Position numbers and translations under genes: made by a program. The notes under the pieces are model-generated. The model had not been told where the DNA came from. It ran no database searches and saw only the letters and a list, made by a program, of their open reading frames with translations. Shown in pieces: positions 1 through 13,300 of a stretch of 64,000 nucleotides of DNA; position 1 is the first letter of the stretch; every line of letters starts with the position of its first letter. The DNA lies in assembly GCA_021014325.1 (NCBI GenBank), contig CM037459.1, forward strand, positions 15,836,501 through 15,900,500. Reading direction: 5' to 3'. This DNA is from Plazaster borealis. Taxonomy: Eukaryota > Echinodermata > Asteroidea > Forcipulatida > Labidiasteridae.

Positions 1-1148
1 CAGTATAAAACAAAACTGTTTACACCTCACACTATTGGTAAGAGACATGCTCTATTAAACTACACAAATACATGAAAACCAATGCAGGGCAATAGTTGCC
101 ATGGGTTACTTCATTGTAATGGTTAGTATGGGTGATTGTGAAGGTTACAAATGTGGGGGCTGCCTGTAAGGGCATTGGCTCAGCAAATTTTAAAAACACA
201 AAGAGCCACAAAAACTTACAATTCCACAAAAATATCCCACACATGTTGACTCGGGAAATACCAGAGGGCCCTCAAGCCACTTTTTAAAAGACTAATATAT
301 GCTTGGCACCAACAGGCGCGGATCTCCGCGTTTTTAAATTCGCGTATCCGCGGATTTCCGCGTTTATTTTTTTTTTTTTTTCGATTTTTTTTTAAAAGAC
401 TAATATATGCTTGGCACCAACAATGTACAACTACAATAATGTGAAATAAGCCTAGTTACTGGATCAACGGGGTGCCCCAATTCAACCAGAGTAAGTGTGT
501 GACGCGCGCTCACTTGACGTTCCACGATCATTCTTACATGTAGTGTTTCAGCTCTTTTTTTTAAGGGTCCATTCACAGGCCTGTACATGCTAAGAATGCA
601 CCTAAGAGCATAATAAACCCCAACATTTTCTAGGGTACCATTGTGGGTCTCATGTCCCTTGATGTTTTGGCTGCCTCGCTCCGCGCTTGCGTTGTGCCTT
701 TGAAAATTTTCCTCTTTTTTTCATCGGGCAGTTGCATGCCTGTATAAGGAAGTTTTTATAAAAGTGGAAATCACTCAATAGAGCCCAAACCTCGAGAAAA
801 CACTGAGCAGTGAGGTACAACGATTCCTAAAATGCTCCACAAGGTGGCTCTCTCAAGCTGTTATGGGCTGTGTCCTTACATAGCTTTCAAAATGCCACGA
901 AAAAGGTTCAGATGTTCACCAAAATGTTATTGATGGATCCTTAATCATAGTTAATACTTCCACAAGGTTTTGTTGAAATTCATCCATACATTTTAAAGAA
1001 ATCAGCCATACCTACAGACAGAAGAAAAACAAACAAACAATGGAAAACAACATAACCTCCTTACAAGGGAGGTAATAAATTAATCAAGTCTTTTACTGAA
1101 AAAATCAAAGAAAAGAGTTGCCAGAGATGTTAACTGATGATTAAATTA
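1..1148. other. Intronic sequence, no gene seen
   Basis: Upstream of KHDC4 exon A. No exon of the missing KHDC4 N-terminus could be recognised here. It holds a 34-bp direct duplication (281-314 and 389-422) and, at 1050-1074, a short inverted pair (ACCTCC/GGAGGT) of a kind often seen in dispersed marine-invertebrate repeats. Confidence 0.5.
281..422. repeat. 34-bp direct duplication flanking a 74-bp insert
   Basis: Positions 281-314 and 389-422 are identical. The intervening 74 bp is GC-rich with repeated CGCGG/CCGCG words and ends in a long T tract. It may be an insertion with an unusually long target duplication or a local tandem duplication. Confidence 0.8.
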
Positions 1149-3266
1149 GGATAGGGGTCATTGCAGAATTCTCCTTTAGGGCCACCAATCGGAGAAGCTC
1201 CGGGATAAGGGTCATTGCGGAATTCTCCTTGGGGACACCACTCAGAGAAGCTCCAGGATAGGGGTCATTGCAGAATTCTCCTTGGGGCCACCACTCGGAG
1301 AAGCTCCGGGATAGGGGTCATTGCAGAATTCTCCTTGGGGCCACCACTCTGAGAAGCTCCAGGATAGGGGTCATTGCGGAATTCTCCTTGGGGACACCAC
1401 TCAGAGAAGCTCCAGGATAGGGGTCATTGCAGAATTCTCCTTGGGGCCACCACTCGGAGAAGCTCCGGGATAGGGGTCATTGCGGAATTCTCCTTGGGGA
1501 CACCACTCAGAGAAGCTCCAGGATAGGGGTCATTGCAGAATTCTCCTTTAGGGCCACCACTTGGAGAAGCTCCGGGATAGGGGTTATTGCGGAATTCTCC
1601 TTTAGGGCCACCACTCGGAGAAGCTCCGGGATAGGGGTCATTGCAGAATTCTCCTTGGGGACACCACTCAGAGAAGTTCCGGGATAGGGGTCATTGCAGA
1701 ATTCTCCTTGGGGCCACCACTCGGAGAAGCTCCGGGATAGGGGTCATTGCAGAATTCTCCTTGGGGCCACCACTCAGAGAAGCTCCGGGATAGGGGTCAT
1801 TGCAGAATTCTCCTTTAGGGCCACCACTCAGAGAAGCTCCGGGATAGGGGTCATTGCAGAATTCGCCTTTAGGGCCACCACTCGGAGAAACTCAGGGATA
1901 GGGATCATTGCAGAATTCTCCTTGGGGCCACCACTCGGAGAAGCTCCGGGATAGGGGTCATTGCGGAATTCTCCTTGGGGACACCACTCGGAGAAGCTCC
2001 AGGATAGGGGTCATTGCAGAATTCTCCTTGGGGCCACCTCTCAGAGAAGCTCCAGGATAGGGGTCATTGCAGAATTCTCCTTGGGGACACCACTCAGAGA
2101 AGTTCCGGGATAGGGGTCATTGCAGAATTCTCCTTGGGGCCACACCACTCGGAGAAGCTCCGGGATAGGGGTCATTGCAGAATTCTCCTTGGGGCCACCA
2201 CTCAGAGAAGTTCCGGGATAGGGGTCATTGCAGAATTCTCCTTGGGGACACCACTCAGAGAAGCTCCGGGATAGGGGTCATGGCAGAATTCTCCTTGGGG
2301 ACACCACTCAGAGAAGCTCCGGGATAGGGGTCATTGCAGAATTCTCCTTGGGGCCACCACTCAGAGAAGCTCCGGGATAGGGGTCATTGCAGAATTCTCC
2401 TTGGGGACACCACTCAGAGAAGCTCCGGGATAGGGGTCATTGCAGAATTCTCCTTTAGGGCCACCACTTGGAGAAGCTCCGGGATAGGGGTCATTGCAGA
2501 ATTCTCCTTGGGGCCACCTCTCAGAGAAGTTCCGGGATAGGGGTCATTGCGGAATTCTCCTTGGGGACACCACTCAGAGAAGCTCCAGGATAGGGGTCAT
2601 TGCAGAATTCTCCTTGGGGCCACCACTCAGAGAAGCTCCGGGATAGGGGTCATTGCAAAATTCTCCTTGGGGCCACCTCTCAGAGAAGTTCCGGGATAGG
2701 GGTCATTGCGGAATTCTCCTTGGGGACACCACTCAGAGAAGCTCCAGGATAGGGGTCATTGCAGAATTCTCCTTGGGGCCACCACTCGGAGAAGCTCCGG
2801 GATAGGGGTCAATGCAGAATTCTCCTTGGGGACACCACTCGGAGAAGCTCCGGGATAGGGGTCATTGCGGAATTCTCCTTGGGGACACCACTCAGAGAAG
2901 CTCCGGGATAGGGGTCATTGCAAAATTCTCCTTGGGGCCACCACTCAGAGAAGTTCCGGGATAGGGATCATTGCGGTATTCTCCTGGGGACACCACTCAG
3001 AGAAGCTCCAGGATAGGGGTCATTGCAGAATTCTCCTTTAGGGCCACCACTCGGAGAAGCTCCGGAATAGCGGTCATTGCAGAATTCTCCTTGGGGCCAC
3101 CGCTCGGAGAAGCTCCGGGATAGGGATCATTGCAGAATTCTCCTTGGGGCCACCACTCGGAGAAGTTCCGGGATAGGGGTCATTGCAGAATTCTCCTTGG
3201 GGCCACCACTCGGAGAAGCTCCGGGATAGGGGTCATTGCGGAATTCTCCTTGGGGACACCACTCAG
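1149..3266. repeat. 53-bp minisatellite, about 40 copies
   Basis: The unit contains GGGGTCATTGCAGAATTCTCC followed by TTGGGGCCACCACTCGGAG and AAGCTCCGGGATA. Variants are GGACACC for GGCCACC, TTTAGGG for TTGGGG (one base longer), CAGAG for CGGAG, and GTTCC for GCTCC. Each unit holds an EcoRI word and, in CGGAG-type units, a CGGAG-AAG-CTCCG hairpin. Open frames across it are by-products of the repeat. Confidence 0.95.
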
Positions 3267-4180
3267 GCCAGCTTTGTTGACTTTGCTATATTTGATTGGC
3301 AGAAGTTGTGAAGCTTGTTACACAGGCACTCCAAGCTTTTCCTTTGTATGTTAGGAAGTCCTTCTAAATATTGGTTGCACCATTTTAGGAGTCAGATTGC
3401 TTTTGTGTTACTGTGTTGTGTGCTTTAAGTGGCACACACATGCATAGTGAGATGCCAACTTGACTCCCAAAATTGCAGACCATGGACAAACCTTTACTGC
3501 GTGTTACGCCAGTGCAATGGGTCTTTTTACAGTATTTATGAGATTAGTGTGCATGCACAAGCAGCCATAGGAACAAAATCTCAACAGACAAAAACAATCA
3601 TTCTCTGCCATTCACATATTTATTTTTACTGTTCAACCATGAATTACCAGAAATCTGTTCACAAATGTAATTACTTTGATATTTGTAAAAACTTATACAT
3701 TGTATCTTGGTGTTCTATTGAAAAAAAATCCACGTAAAATCCTTCAGGCAGGATGGCTTTCACACATTGTCAAACTCATTCCTGAATTAGTGGTGATAAC
3801 AATCTTAACCACTGATAAGAGTCACTGCTGGGGGTCACTGCTGTTTTCTTCTTTAGAATAGTACCAAAAGGACGAAGAGCAACCTGACCAGGTACATGTG
3901 ATGCTTGATTGCAGGATGCATTGTTTACTATTATTTGGAAGAAATATGATATCTGCCTAGTGCACTGGTATCCTCATGGGAAATAATGCAGATTTAAAAA
4001 CTGAAAGATAAATTTAGGCATCTTGTCATTGGGATGGCTTGGCAGTATGTGTGCACTGGCATTTAAGGGAGGAAACTGCCATGGTATGAGTTATAATTAA
4101 TTAGGTGGCACACTTTGCACACTTTGTGTATGAAAATTAACATCTGAGTATTAAATTTGAAATATATGATTAACTTGCAG
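3267..4180. other. Intron end, no further feature seen
   Basis: AT-rich unique-looking sequence between the 53-bp array and exon A. It ends in the exon A acceptor. No domain-bearing frame was found. Confidence 0.6.
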
Positions 4181-4389
4181 GAGCTGTTCAAAGGATCCGT
4201 AGTATTATTGATGAAAGTATGTCTAAACCAAAGGGAAAAGGTAGGGGAAAGAGTCGACTCTTTGGGCAGATGGAACCTACTCAAACATCAAACCAGCAAC
4301 CCTGTCTCGGAACTCCTTTTGTTTCACAGCAGCCTTTGCCTCTGATGTCTATCCAGTCATCTGCACCAAATTCTACACAGACAATTGGG
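4181..4389 (+). CDS. KHDC4: KHDC4 exon A
   Basis: Acceptor ttgcag at 4175-4180 and donor GTAAGG at 4390. The exon begins with the last two bases of a split codon (GA, consistent with Arg) and then reads [12 protein letters not shown], matching vertebrate RAVNRIKEII at the end of the first KH-like region. The rest is a polar linker rich in K, S, Q and P. It ends in phase 0. Confidence 0.88.
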
Positions 4390-7300
4390 GTAAGGATCAT
4401 TATCATTCATTTACATCCATGTGACTGTGTTCAAGTCCTTTCATTTGTTCTAGAAATAAGAACCCCAAGAACACTGAATGTGTCATTGTATGCAAGATTC
4501 TTCTGTGAGGCAATTCTCAGCAAATTGTAGCTTTCCCATTAGTCCTTTCTTCAAAGTCTACATCACTCTACTTACCTATAGAGTCACTACCTAAAACCTT
4601 TTAATATTTCCCCAACACAATATAGCACCTACCCCCTACAGACCTGCCAACCAGTATGATTTTGTCGTATTTAGTACGGTTTTTCAATGAAAATACGACA
4701 GTACGATTTTTCTCTATAAAGTACGATTTTCCAAAAATCTAGTAATAATAATAATAATAATAATAACTAGTTATTAGGTGTTTGTGGACAAACACAAAGC
4801 TGTTCAGGGTTTTTTTACATGCTCAAAAGGTTTAAAACTAAGAAGAATTCGAAAATTGGCTATGTAGTTCTTGAGATGTAGTCCCACTTCAAGTTGACCT
4901 GGAAGTAAAGGTCAACATTGGGTCATGGTAACCCAAGTTCAATCTTCAATGCTCAAAGGGTCTATAACTGAAAAGAAATTGGAAATCGGGAGGGTTCTTT
5001 TTGAAATCTGGTCCTAATTCCGGTTGACCCGGAAGTAAAGGTCAACATGGGGTCACGGTAACCGAAGTTCAATGTTTAATGCTCAAAGTATCTATAACTG
5101 AAAAGAAATTGAAAATCGGCTGTGTAGTTCTTAAGATATGGTCCCACTTCTGGTTGACCCGGAAGTAAGGTCGGGTCACGGTAACCGAAGTTCAATGTTT
5201 AATGCTCAAAGTATCTATAACTGAAAAGAAATTGAAAATCGGGTGTGATCTTCTTGAGGTATGGTCCCACTTCCAGTTGATTCGGAAGTAAAGGTCAACA
5301 TGGGGTCACGGTAACCGAAGTTCAATGTTTAATGCTCAAAGTATCTATAACTGAAAAGAAATTGAAAATCGGCTGTGTAGTTCTTAAGATATGGTCCCAC
5401 TTCTGGTTGACCCGGAAGTAAGGTCGGGTCACGGTAACCGAAGTTCAATGTTTAATGCTCAAAGTATCTATAACTGAAAAGAAATTGAAAATCGGGTGTG
5501 ATCTTCTTGAGGTATGGTCCCACTTCCAGTTGATTCGGAAGTAAAGGTCAACATGGGGTCACGGTAACCCAAGTTCAATCTTCAAGCTCAAAGGATCTAT
5601 AACTGAAAAGAAATTGAACATTGGCTGTGTACTTCTTGAGATTTGGTCCCACTTCCGGTTAACCTAGAAGTAAAGGTCAACATGGGGTCACGGTTACCAA
5701 GGCTAATCTCCAATGCCCAAGGAGTCTATAACTGAACAAAGTTTGAAAATCGGTTGAGTAGCTCTTGAGGTATGTTGTCACTTCTGGTTGACCCGGAAGT
5801 AAAGGTCAACATGGGGTCACGGTTACCCAAGGCTAATCTCCAATGCCAAAGGAGGCTATAACTGAAAAAAGTTTGAAAATCGGTTGTATACTTATTGAGA
5901 TACGGTGGTCTCAAGATTGGCTAATTAAATATTCATGTCATGATAATTAATTAAACTAATTAATTATTTTAAGCTAATTAGATTTTTCTATAACTTCATG
6001 ACCTAAGCTTTAATATGATATAAGATCTGACTCTTTTGTACTAAGCTAAGTATTTTTGTTTGAATTAACAAAATGCATGCACTAAACCTATGGGTTTTTG
6101 GCAGAGCGAAAGAAAAATAATAAAAAAACAAATAAAAATCCTGACGAGATCAATAGCTGTTCCGACTTCTAAGTCGGAACAGCTAATAATAATAATAAAA
6201 AAGACATTTGATAATTATCCAATTCTGATTAACGGTTATCGTCACTTTCTTTCCTTGTCTCTTTTTTGTGCGTGAATGTGCGTTACACGATCCGACGGAT
6301 ATATAAACGTTTAAAAAAATCATTTGAAGGCGCCGCGAAACGCTGACCGCATCACGCCACACAAAATACAACGCATGATCACACAGTACACAACGCACGC
6401 ACACACTACACACACAGACGTCGTTTTCAGGCCTGTAGTCTTTGTCACTTTACGTGCGACAAAAATGCAAGAAACATTGAGAGCTAGAGGGCGTTTCGGA
6501 ACAATGCGATAGCGCGAGATTAAACGCCCTCTGTTGGTGAAATTACGCGAACCAGTTACAAACGCCTTGAGACAAGACTTGACGTGTCTGCGCATGCTCG
6601 GAAAATCGGTTATTCCCCCAAAATTGCATCGTCCGTTTTGGGTTTTTTTTTTAAATACAATTTTTGTCAGTAAAATACAACTTTTGGGAATAATGAATAC
6701 AGTTTTTGAACTCCTGAGGTTGGCAGGTCTGCCCCTACTGACCTTCGGACATCACCCTGTGGCATGGGCGCCACATAAGTTTCCTCTTTTCTCTTAAGTG
6801 GCGGTTGAGTGAGCACTTATTCTTGATGATTCATTCAGTTCTATATCTTTCACACAAGTTTTTTGCATTAAACACTTCATGTCAGTTTTTAAAAATCGTT
6901 ACCGTGCCTCTGTTACCGTCCCTCTATTGAGGGCGCTGCACCGCGGCGACCACCTTTTGTACAGCTCTCGTTCAATTTTTGTGAATTTCATCCTTTTTTT
7001 ACTGTGTCCGTCCTAGTTTGTCGTTCTAGTTTGTCATTCAAGTCTACATGATGGCACCAAGATGTGTGATGGTGTGGTTTTTCCTCATTTTGATATCTCT
7101 GTTGAGCAATATTGGACACATTTTTGCTACACTGACCGAGGGAAATATTGCATGTGAGTGGCCATTACAAGAGCGCATTGTGTATGGACGCAACGAACTG
7201 TTAAATCTTCGCGGGTCTTCGGCAGGCATTGTCTTGCCCAGCAAAGACATTCCCGAGGACCTACGAAAACGCAAACGGGGTAAAAAAGGTGGAATCCGAA

Positions 7301-10300
7301 CCCGTCTTCGGCGTCGTAGATTTAATCCAGCACTGCCATCAATCATTACAGGTAATGCACGATCCCTTTGCAACAAACTTGATGAACTGTCTGCAAACAC
7401 GAAGTATCTTAATGAATACAGAGATTGTAGCATGATGTGTTTCAGCGAAACATGGTTTAAAGGCAGTAACATTGATACAGATATTGATGGCTTCATCTGC
7501 AAACGTATGGATAGGTCCCCCGAATCAGGAAAGTTATCGGGCAGAGGTGTGTGTATTTACATTAATCAAAGATGGTGCAACAACATTTGTGTCAAACAAC
7601 GCCACTGTTCACATGATGTTGAATTTATTACTGTAGGACTTAGACCATTCTATCTTCCGAGAGAGTTTCCCCAGATATTTGTCACCGTTGTATATATCCA
7701 GCCAAAAGCAGACAGTGCTACTGCATCTCTTATCCTTGCTCAACATGTTCAAGAACTGGAAAGGAAATCCCCAGATGCTGTCAAACTCATTATGGGTGAC
7801 TTTAACGAATGTGATTTAAAGCATGTGATGCCTCACTACCACCAGTATGTTAATATTTCAACTAGGGGACATCGTACCCTGGACAAATGTTATGGGAACA
7901 TACCCGATGCTTATAAACCGTACAGTAGAGCACCGCTTGGAAAGTCGGATCATGACATGATATATCTTCTCCCAAAATATAAACAAAAACTTAAGCAAAA
8001 CAAACCTGCTATAAAAAAAATCAGGAGCTTCAATCAAGACAACACGGAAACTCTACGCAGCTGTTTTGATTGTACAGACTGGGATGTTTTGTTTGCTTCA
8101 AATTCAATTGAAGAATCTACTGATGTAATCACTGAGTACATCAAGTTTTGTGAGGACTGTATTGTCCCAGAAAAAGTTATCAAGACTTACCCAAACAATA
8201 AACCATGGATGACAAAAGACATCAAGGAACTCATCAACAGAAAACATGTGGCGCACATAAACAACAATCTTCAAGACAAACGCAAACTACAAAAAGAAAT
8301 CAGCCATCTCGTCAAACAATGCAAGGAAAAGTATGCCCGGAGAATCGAACATAAGTTCGGAAACGGCGACCACAAGAGCGCTTGGGAAGGACTGAAAGTC
8401 ATCACAGGATTTGGCATACGAAATAAATCGGAGATACCCTCCGGTGATCTGAACTTATTTGTTAACGACCTCAACAAATTTTATGGCCGGTTTGATCGCA
8501 ATAACAGTACAAATGGAGATGAAACCCACACTCAGCTGTGCATGGATTTAGGCTCACAGGGAAATGCGTACGAGAGAATCGTTCTTACTACCGCTCAAGT
8601 TGAAAAGTCACTCAAATCGATTAGAACTAACAAATCTGCAGGACCAGATGGGATCCGTGGTAGGATTTTAAAAGCGTGTAACTAAAGAGCTTGCAGGAGT
8701 TTTTCAACGATTATTCCAATGGTCTTTAGACACTCATACAATCCCCTGTCTATGGAAATCCTCAACAGTCATTCCAATTCCCAAGATAACGAAGCCAGCT
8801 GTTCTCAATGACTATAGACCAGTCGCCCTTACACCTATTGTGATGAAATAATATGAACGGGTCATCAAAGGTATTCTGCTCAAGGAAACAAGAAATGCAG
8901 TGGATCCTTTTCAGTTTGCCTATCGTGCACATTGTGGTGTGGATGATGCAATAATGACATTATTACATAACATTTACGGGCACATCGACAATTGTAAAAG
9001 CTATGTTCGAACATTATTTATTGACTTTTCCTCTGCCTTTAACACCATAAGGCCACAGTCTCTTTTGTATAAATTACAGCATTTGAAAGTTAACCCACAC
9101 CTTGCCCTCTGGATTAATGATTTTTTACTGCAGCGACCACAGAAGGTCAGATTTTCAGGTGTTAGCTCTGATGTCACATACTTAAGCACTGGAGTTCCAC
9201 AGGGGTGTGTGTTATCACCTCTTTTGTTTTCATTGTTCACAAGTGACTTCAGTGCTAAAAATAGTTCTTGTAGTGTGATTAAATATGCAGATGACACGGC
9301 CCTAACTGGATTAATTTCTGGCAATGATGAATCAGAATATAGGACTGAAGTTAATCAATTTGTTGATTGGTGTGAAAGAAATAACTTAGTTCTTAATGTA
9401 AATAAAACAAAAGAAATGGTTTTTAACTTTCAAAAAAGCATTCAACCTGTTCAACCTGTTAAAATTAATGACATGTCTGTTGAAGTGGTAAATGAGTACA
9501 AGTATCTGGGAACTGTAATTGATGATCAGCTGAACTGGAACTCTAATACCACGAAAATTTATAAGAAAGCTAATCAACGGTTATACTTTGTCAGGAAAGT
9601 GAAGTATTTTATTGTTAATACCCGGATTCTTAAACTATTTTATCAGAGTACTATTCAATCCTTGTTGACTTTTTGTGCAACCACTTGGTTTAATTCCCTT
9701 TCAGTTTTTAATAGGCAAAAGCTGGTTCGCATTACCAAACAAGCCAGTAGGATTATTGGTTTAGATAATGATGGTCTTCAGGAACTAGTTAAGAATAGAC
9801 TCATGAGTAAATTCCACTGTATTCTGTCTGATAGCACACATCCTCTTAACCCACGGATTGTCCACAACAAATCTGGTAGGATCCGTCAACTAAGGCTAAA
9901 GACAAACAGGTTTAAGAATTCATTTTTACCCATTGCTATCCATAATTTTAACTGTGACTTTATTAGATAACTATTGTACAATGTATCCAGCCCTGCGTAC
10001 TGTCTTCTAATTGTTTTATTTTATCTGTTTGTATATCTTGTGCAATTTTTGCATTTTAATATTTTATCTGTTGCTGTACAATTGGAATTTAAATTTCATG
10101 TATTTTTTTTATACCTGATGAATAAAACAATTCAATTCAATTCAGTTCAATTCACAGTAGTTTTTTTTAAAACTTTTCAGAGCATCTCAAGTAATCTTTT
10201 TCCTTTGAAATGTTGTTGTGTAAAGTTTCTGATAATTAGCACCGGGATTTGTTGCTCTCTTTTGGGAATATGAGTTTGCTGGAATCTTGGTGGCAGGCTG

Positions 10301-13300
10301 TCCATCTTTCTAAGCCACATTTGTAACAAATGGACAAAGGTTTGGAATCACAATAACCCCCCAGAAGGAGGTTACAGGTAGATATCCACGAATTCCAGTA
10401 CCATTTGTCCCCTTTTTGGTACCCAACAAAATGACTTCCATCTTGTTAATCTTTTGTTTTTGTATTGCCAAGCTGTGATATTATTAAGATCGTCATGTAT
10501 AACATTGACAATCTTGTTGATATCTTTGCTTGCATATATGGCTGTGTCATCTTCATTCATACTGACCTTGTAGTTGGAAAAACTGTTAGGAAGGTCATGC
10601 ATGATAACAAACAGGAGTGGCCAATAACTGACCCTTTGGTATCCGACAGCAATAGAGGTTGAACTTTTCATTTCCCATGAATTGATGTATAGTGGGAACA
10701 ATTCTGTAGATAGCTAGTTTACCGTTTGATACCATATATCTGTCAACACCACATAATGTGAGTTTATGAATTAAGATATCGAGATCTGCTGTGTTGAATG
10801 CCTTTTTCAGGTCGAGCATAACAACACCTGTTATTTCCCCATCAGTAATGGTGATTAAGGTTGTGGAGGTGGCGTGTAATGGTCTGAATCCTGATTGATA
10901 TTTATTGAGGAAACAATTTTAGAGAAAATGGACAATACAGATATGATAGCTACTAGGTTCAATTACGTCATCTCCATTTTGAATAGGTGATACTTTAAAG
11001 GGCCTTCTTTCTTTCTGTCTTTTTTTCTTTTATTTATTTATTTATTTTTTATTTATTTATTTATTTTTTTTATTTATTTTTATTTATTTTTTTTTATTTT
11101 TTTTTATTTTTTTTTATTTTATTTTTATTTTATTTTTATTTTTTTTTTTTTGGGGGGGGGGGTTTGGGGAGGTTGAGAATTGCAGCTAGATTCATCAACA
11201 GCTGGCTGGGCAGTTATCTTATTTATTCCTATTCCTAGTTCCTATTTATTAGGGGTTTCGGCCATACGCCAAAACCACCTTCGTTTTCGTCAAGATTTTA
11301 ATTTTTTTTGTCCTATTATTATTTTTCCATCTGAACAATTCTCATAGCATTATTCCATGAAATTTGTTATCGTTCAATCTCAGGAACTACAGGCTTAAAA
11401 GACACTAATACATCAAATGAAAGCCTGTGCTCTAACTTAGATCCAGCAGCAGTTGTTTTGAGTGTTTTTTTTAATCCTTTCTTGACGATATTACAGATTT
11501 AAAAACACCCGTCAATGTATTGTGAAACAAGCACGGTCGCTACTACTGTGTACATGACACCTAGAACCCACTGTACATATATCTACACACAGAGCCATAT
11601 GTGCCACACGCATGGCATCGTTCCGACCTTTGGACCTTTCATTCATGCATTTGGTTCACTGCTTGGCTTATCCGTTGGCTTTTTATGGTTTATCTAACGA
11701 TGGCAGGATCACACTGGCGTATCTGCAGACAAAGGAAAACTTGTATAGCCCCCTTTTGCTTATGGAGAGTCCTCAAACTATTAAATACGGGAGCGTTTAA
11801 AGGGATATTAGAAGGGTTTTTTGACCCACGTAATGTCAAGGTCTGTGTGGTAGTTTGATAGTAATAGCCTCAGCGTTTTTGTTTATTATTAAAAAAAATT
11901 ATCTTCTGAACCATTTGTCATATAGTTATGTAATTACAGCACATGTAATAATTTATTTGAAAATGTTACTCTCTTTGACCTTTACTTCCGGTACAAAAAG
12001 GAAGCTCTAAAATTTAAAATCCATATATCTCCTGAACCACATGTCATTAACAGCAAGTTTAAAGAGTTTGTTTAGTAAAATGACATGTAATATTTTTTTC
12101 CATCAACCGAAACCCCAGTGTTTGTTCATTACAAACTCATGTCTAGTAGATATTTGTTATCCTATCATTTACAGCCTTACATCCAAGAGAAGGTATTCGT
12201 AGGCCTAGAACATGCACATCCATCCTTCAACGTACGTGAGAAGATTTTAGGACCAGGGGTAAGTTATGTACATTGGCACATTATGGCAATTAAGTTCACA
12301 CTGGATATAGCAAGTTTTACCAACATTCTGAAATGACTTGTACGAAGTTAGAATGAGTGACTTGTGGTGAGATTGAGCCAGCATCATAAATCATTGCCAG
12401 AAAGGCATCAGAGTCGCATTTGATTCCTTGAGGAACACCAGTATGAGTAGTTCGCCACTCAGAGAGGTTGTTTTTGGTACCAAACAACTTATGTTTGCCC
12501 AGAAAACTGCACACCCCAGGAACACCTAGATTAATTAATTTGGTTACCAAAACTTGTTATCAATACACTCAAAGTCTTTTGAACAATCTGTCTTGACTAT
12601 AACACTACAGTTTTTAGAACTATCAGTATCTTTGTATACTTTATTTATACAATCATCAGTGGAATACCTTTAAGGGAACCATTGTTGTTTGTCAAAGTTA
12701 GCTTAGATATCACCTATGAGTTAACCTGTAACAAAATCTTCAAAGTCTTCAGCAGAACACAGGTACAATGTTAGTGAAATGGGGAAAAGATTATTTAGTC
12801 TCATCAATTTATTGTATACGTCTTGTTGGAGTTAGGAGAGGCACAGGGGTATCTGCAGGTACATGTAGGTCAGGAGATCAAAAAGATCCAGAACTTGAAT
12901 ATCTCTGGCAGTGGATATGAAATTATTGTTATTTTGTGTAACAATCTCAACTGGGGAGAGGTTGCCAGATTCAGGAAGGTTAAGCAGCCAATTAAATTTA
13001 ATTTCTTTATTTCTTTGTCAGTCTCTAGGATTTTCATGTTTCAGGTGGCTACCACGTTTGTTGTTAGTATCTTTGTTTATCTTGTTTTGTATATCTTGAT
13101 AACTTGTTCTGAAGAAATCTCCTCATGATATATCTGCTGAGTTAGTATGATTAATTTGTTTTTATGATTAGCGCCTTTATTTCATTGGTCATCCACAGTT
13201 TATCCTATTCATGGGAAGAGACTTATACTTGGTAGGGAAATGATGGTCTGTTGCAGTGTTGTTGGGTTCGCAGAGAGCAGTCAGTATTTTGAATTGGTGG

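Larger units (their letters stand above)
4639..6731. mobile_element. TIR DNA transposon, non-autonomous, CAGACCTGCCAACC family, copy 1
   Basis: It is bounded by perfect 14-bp inverted repeats, CAGACCTGCCAACC at 4639 and its complement ending at 6731, and flanked by the 6-bp duplication CCCCTA (4633-4638 and 6732-6737). Length is 2093 bp and no transposase frame is visible. The subterminal region is rich in GTACG/CGTAC words. The interior holds a ~125-bp tandem array and a perfect 15-bp-arm hairpin (6154-6185). A copy with identical termini is at 39803-40826. The superfamily is not assigned; a 6-bp duplication does not fit hAT (8 bp). Confidence 0.85.
7048..10155 (+). mobile_element. L2-type LINE, nearly full, inactivated
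   Basis: Non-LTR retrotransposon with an APE-type endonuclease (7048-8685), a reverse transcriptase (about 8686-9970), a 3' UTR with AATAAA (10121), and a short-repeat tail of TTCAA units ending near 10155. The order, the [14 protein letters not shown] block and the C-terminal STHPLNPR...[11 protein letters not shown] block fit the L2 clade of the CR1 group. The frame is broken twice between the two domains: a frameshift near 8682 and an in-frame TAA at 8849-8851. The 5' boundary is not resolved. Confidence 0.85.

Noticed and set aside
1427..3354. Repeated 68-86 codon open frames starting MQNSPWGH
   Set aside because: They are translations of the 53-bp minisatellite, with starts from TTGCAGAATTC units and stops recurring every few units.
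6183..6595. Overlapping 76-91 codon frames on the - strand
   Set aside because: They lie inside the non-autonomous TIR element, are open on both strands and have no motif.
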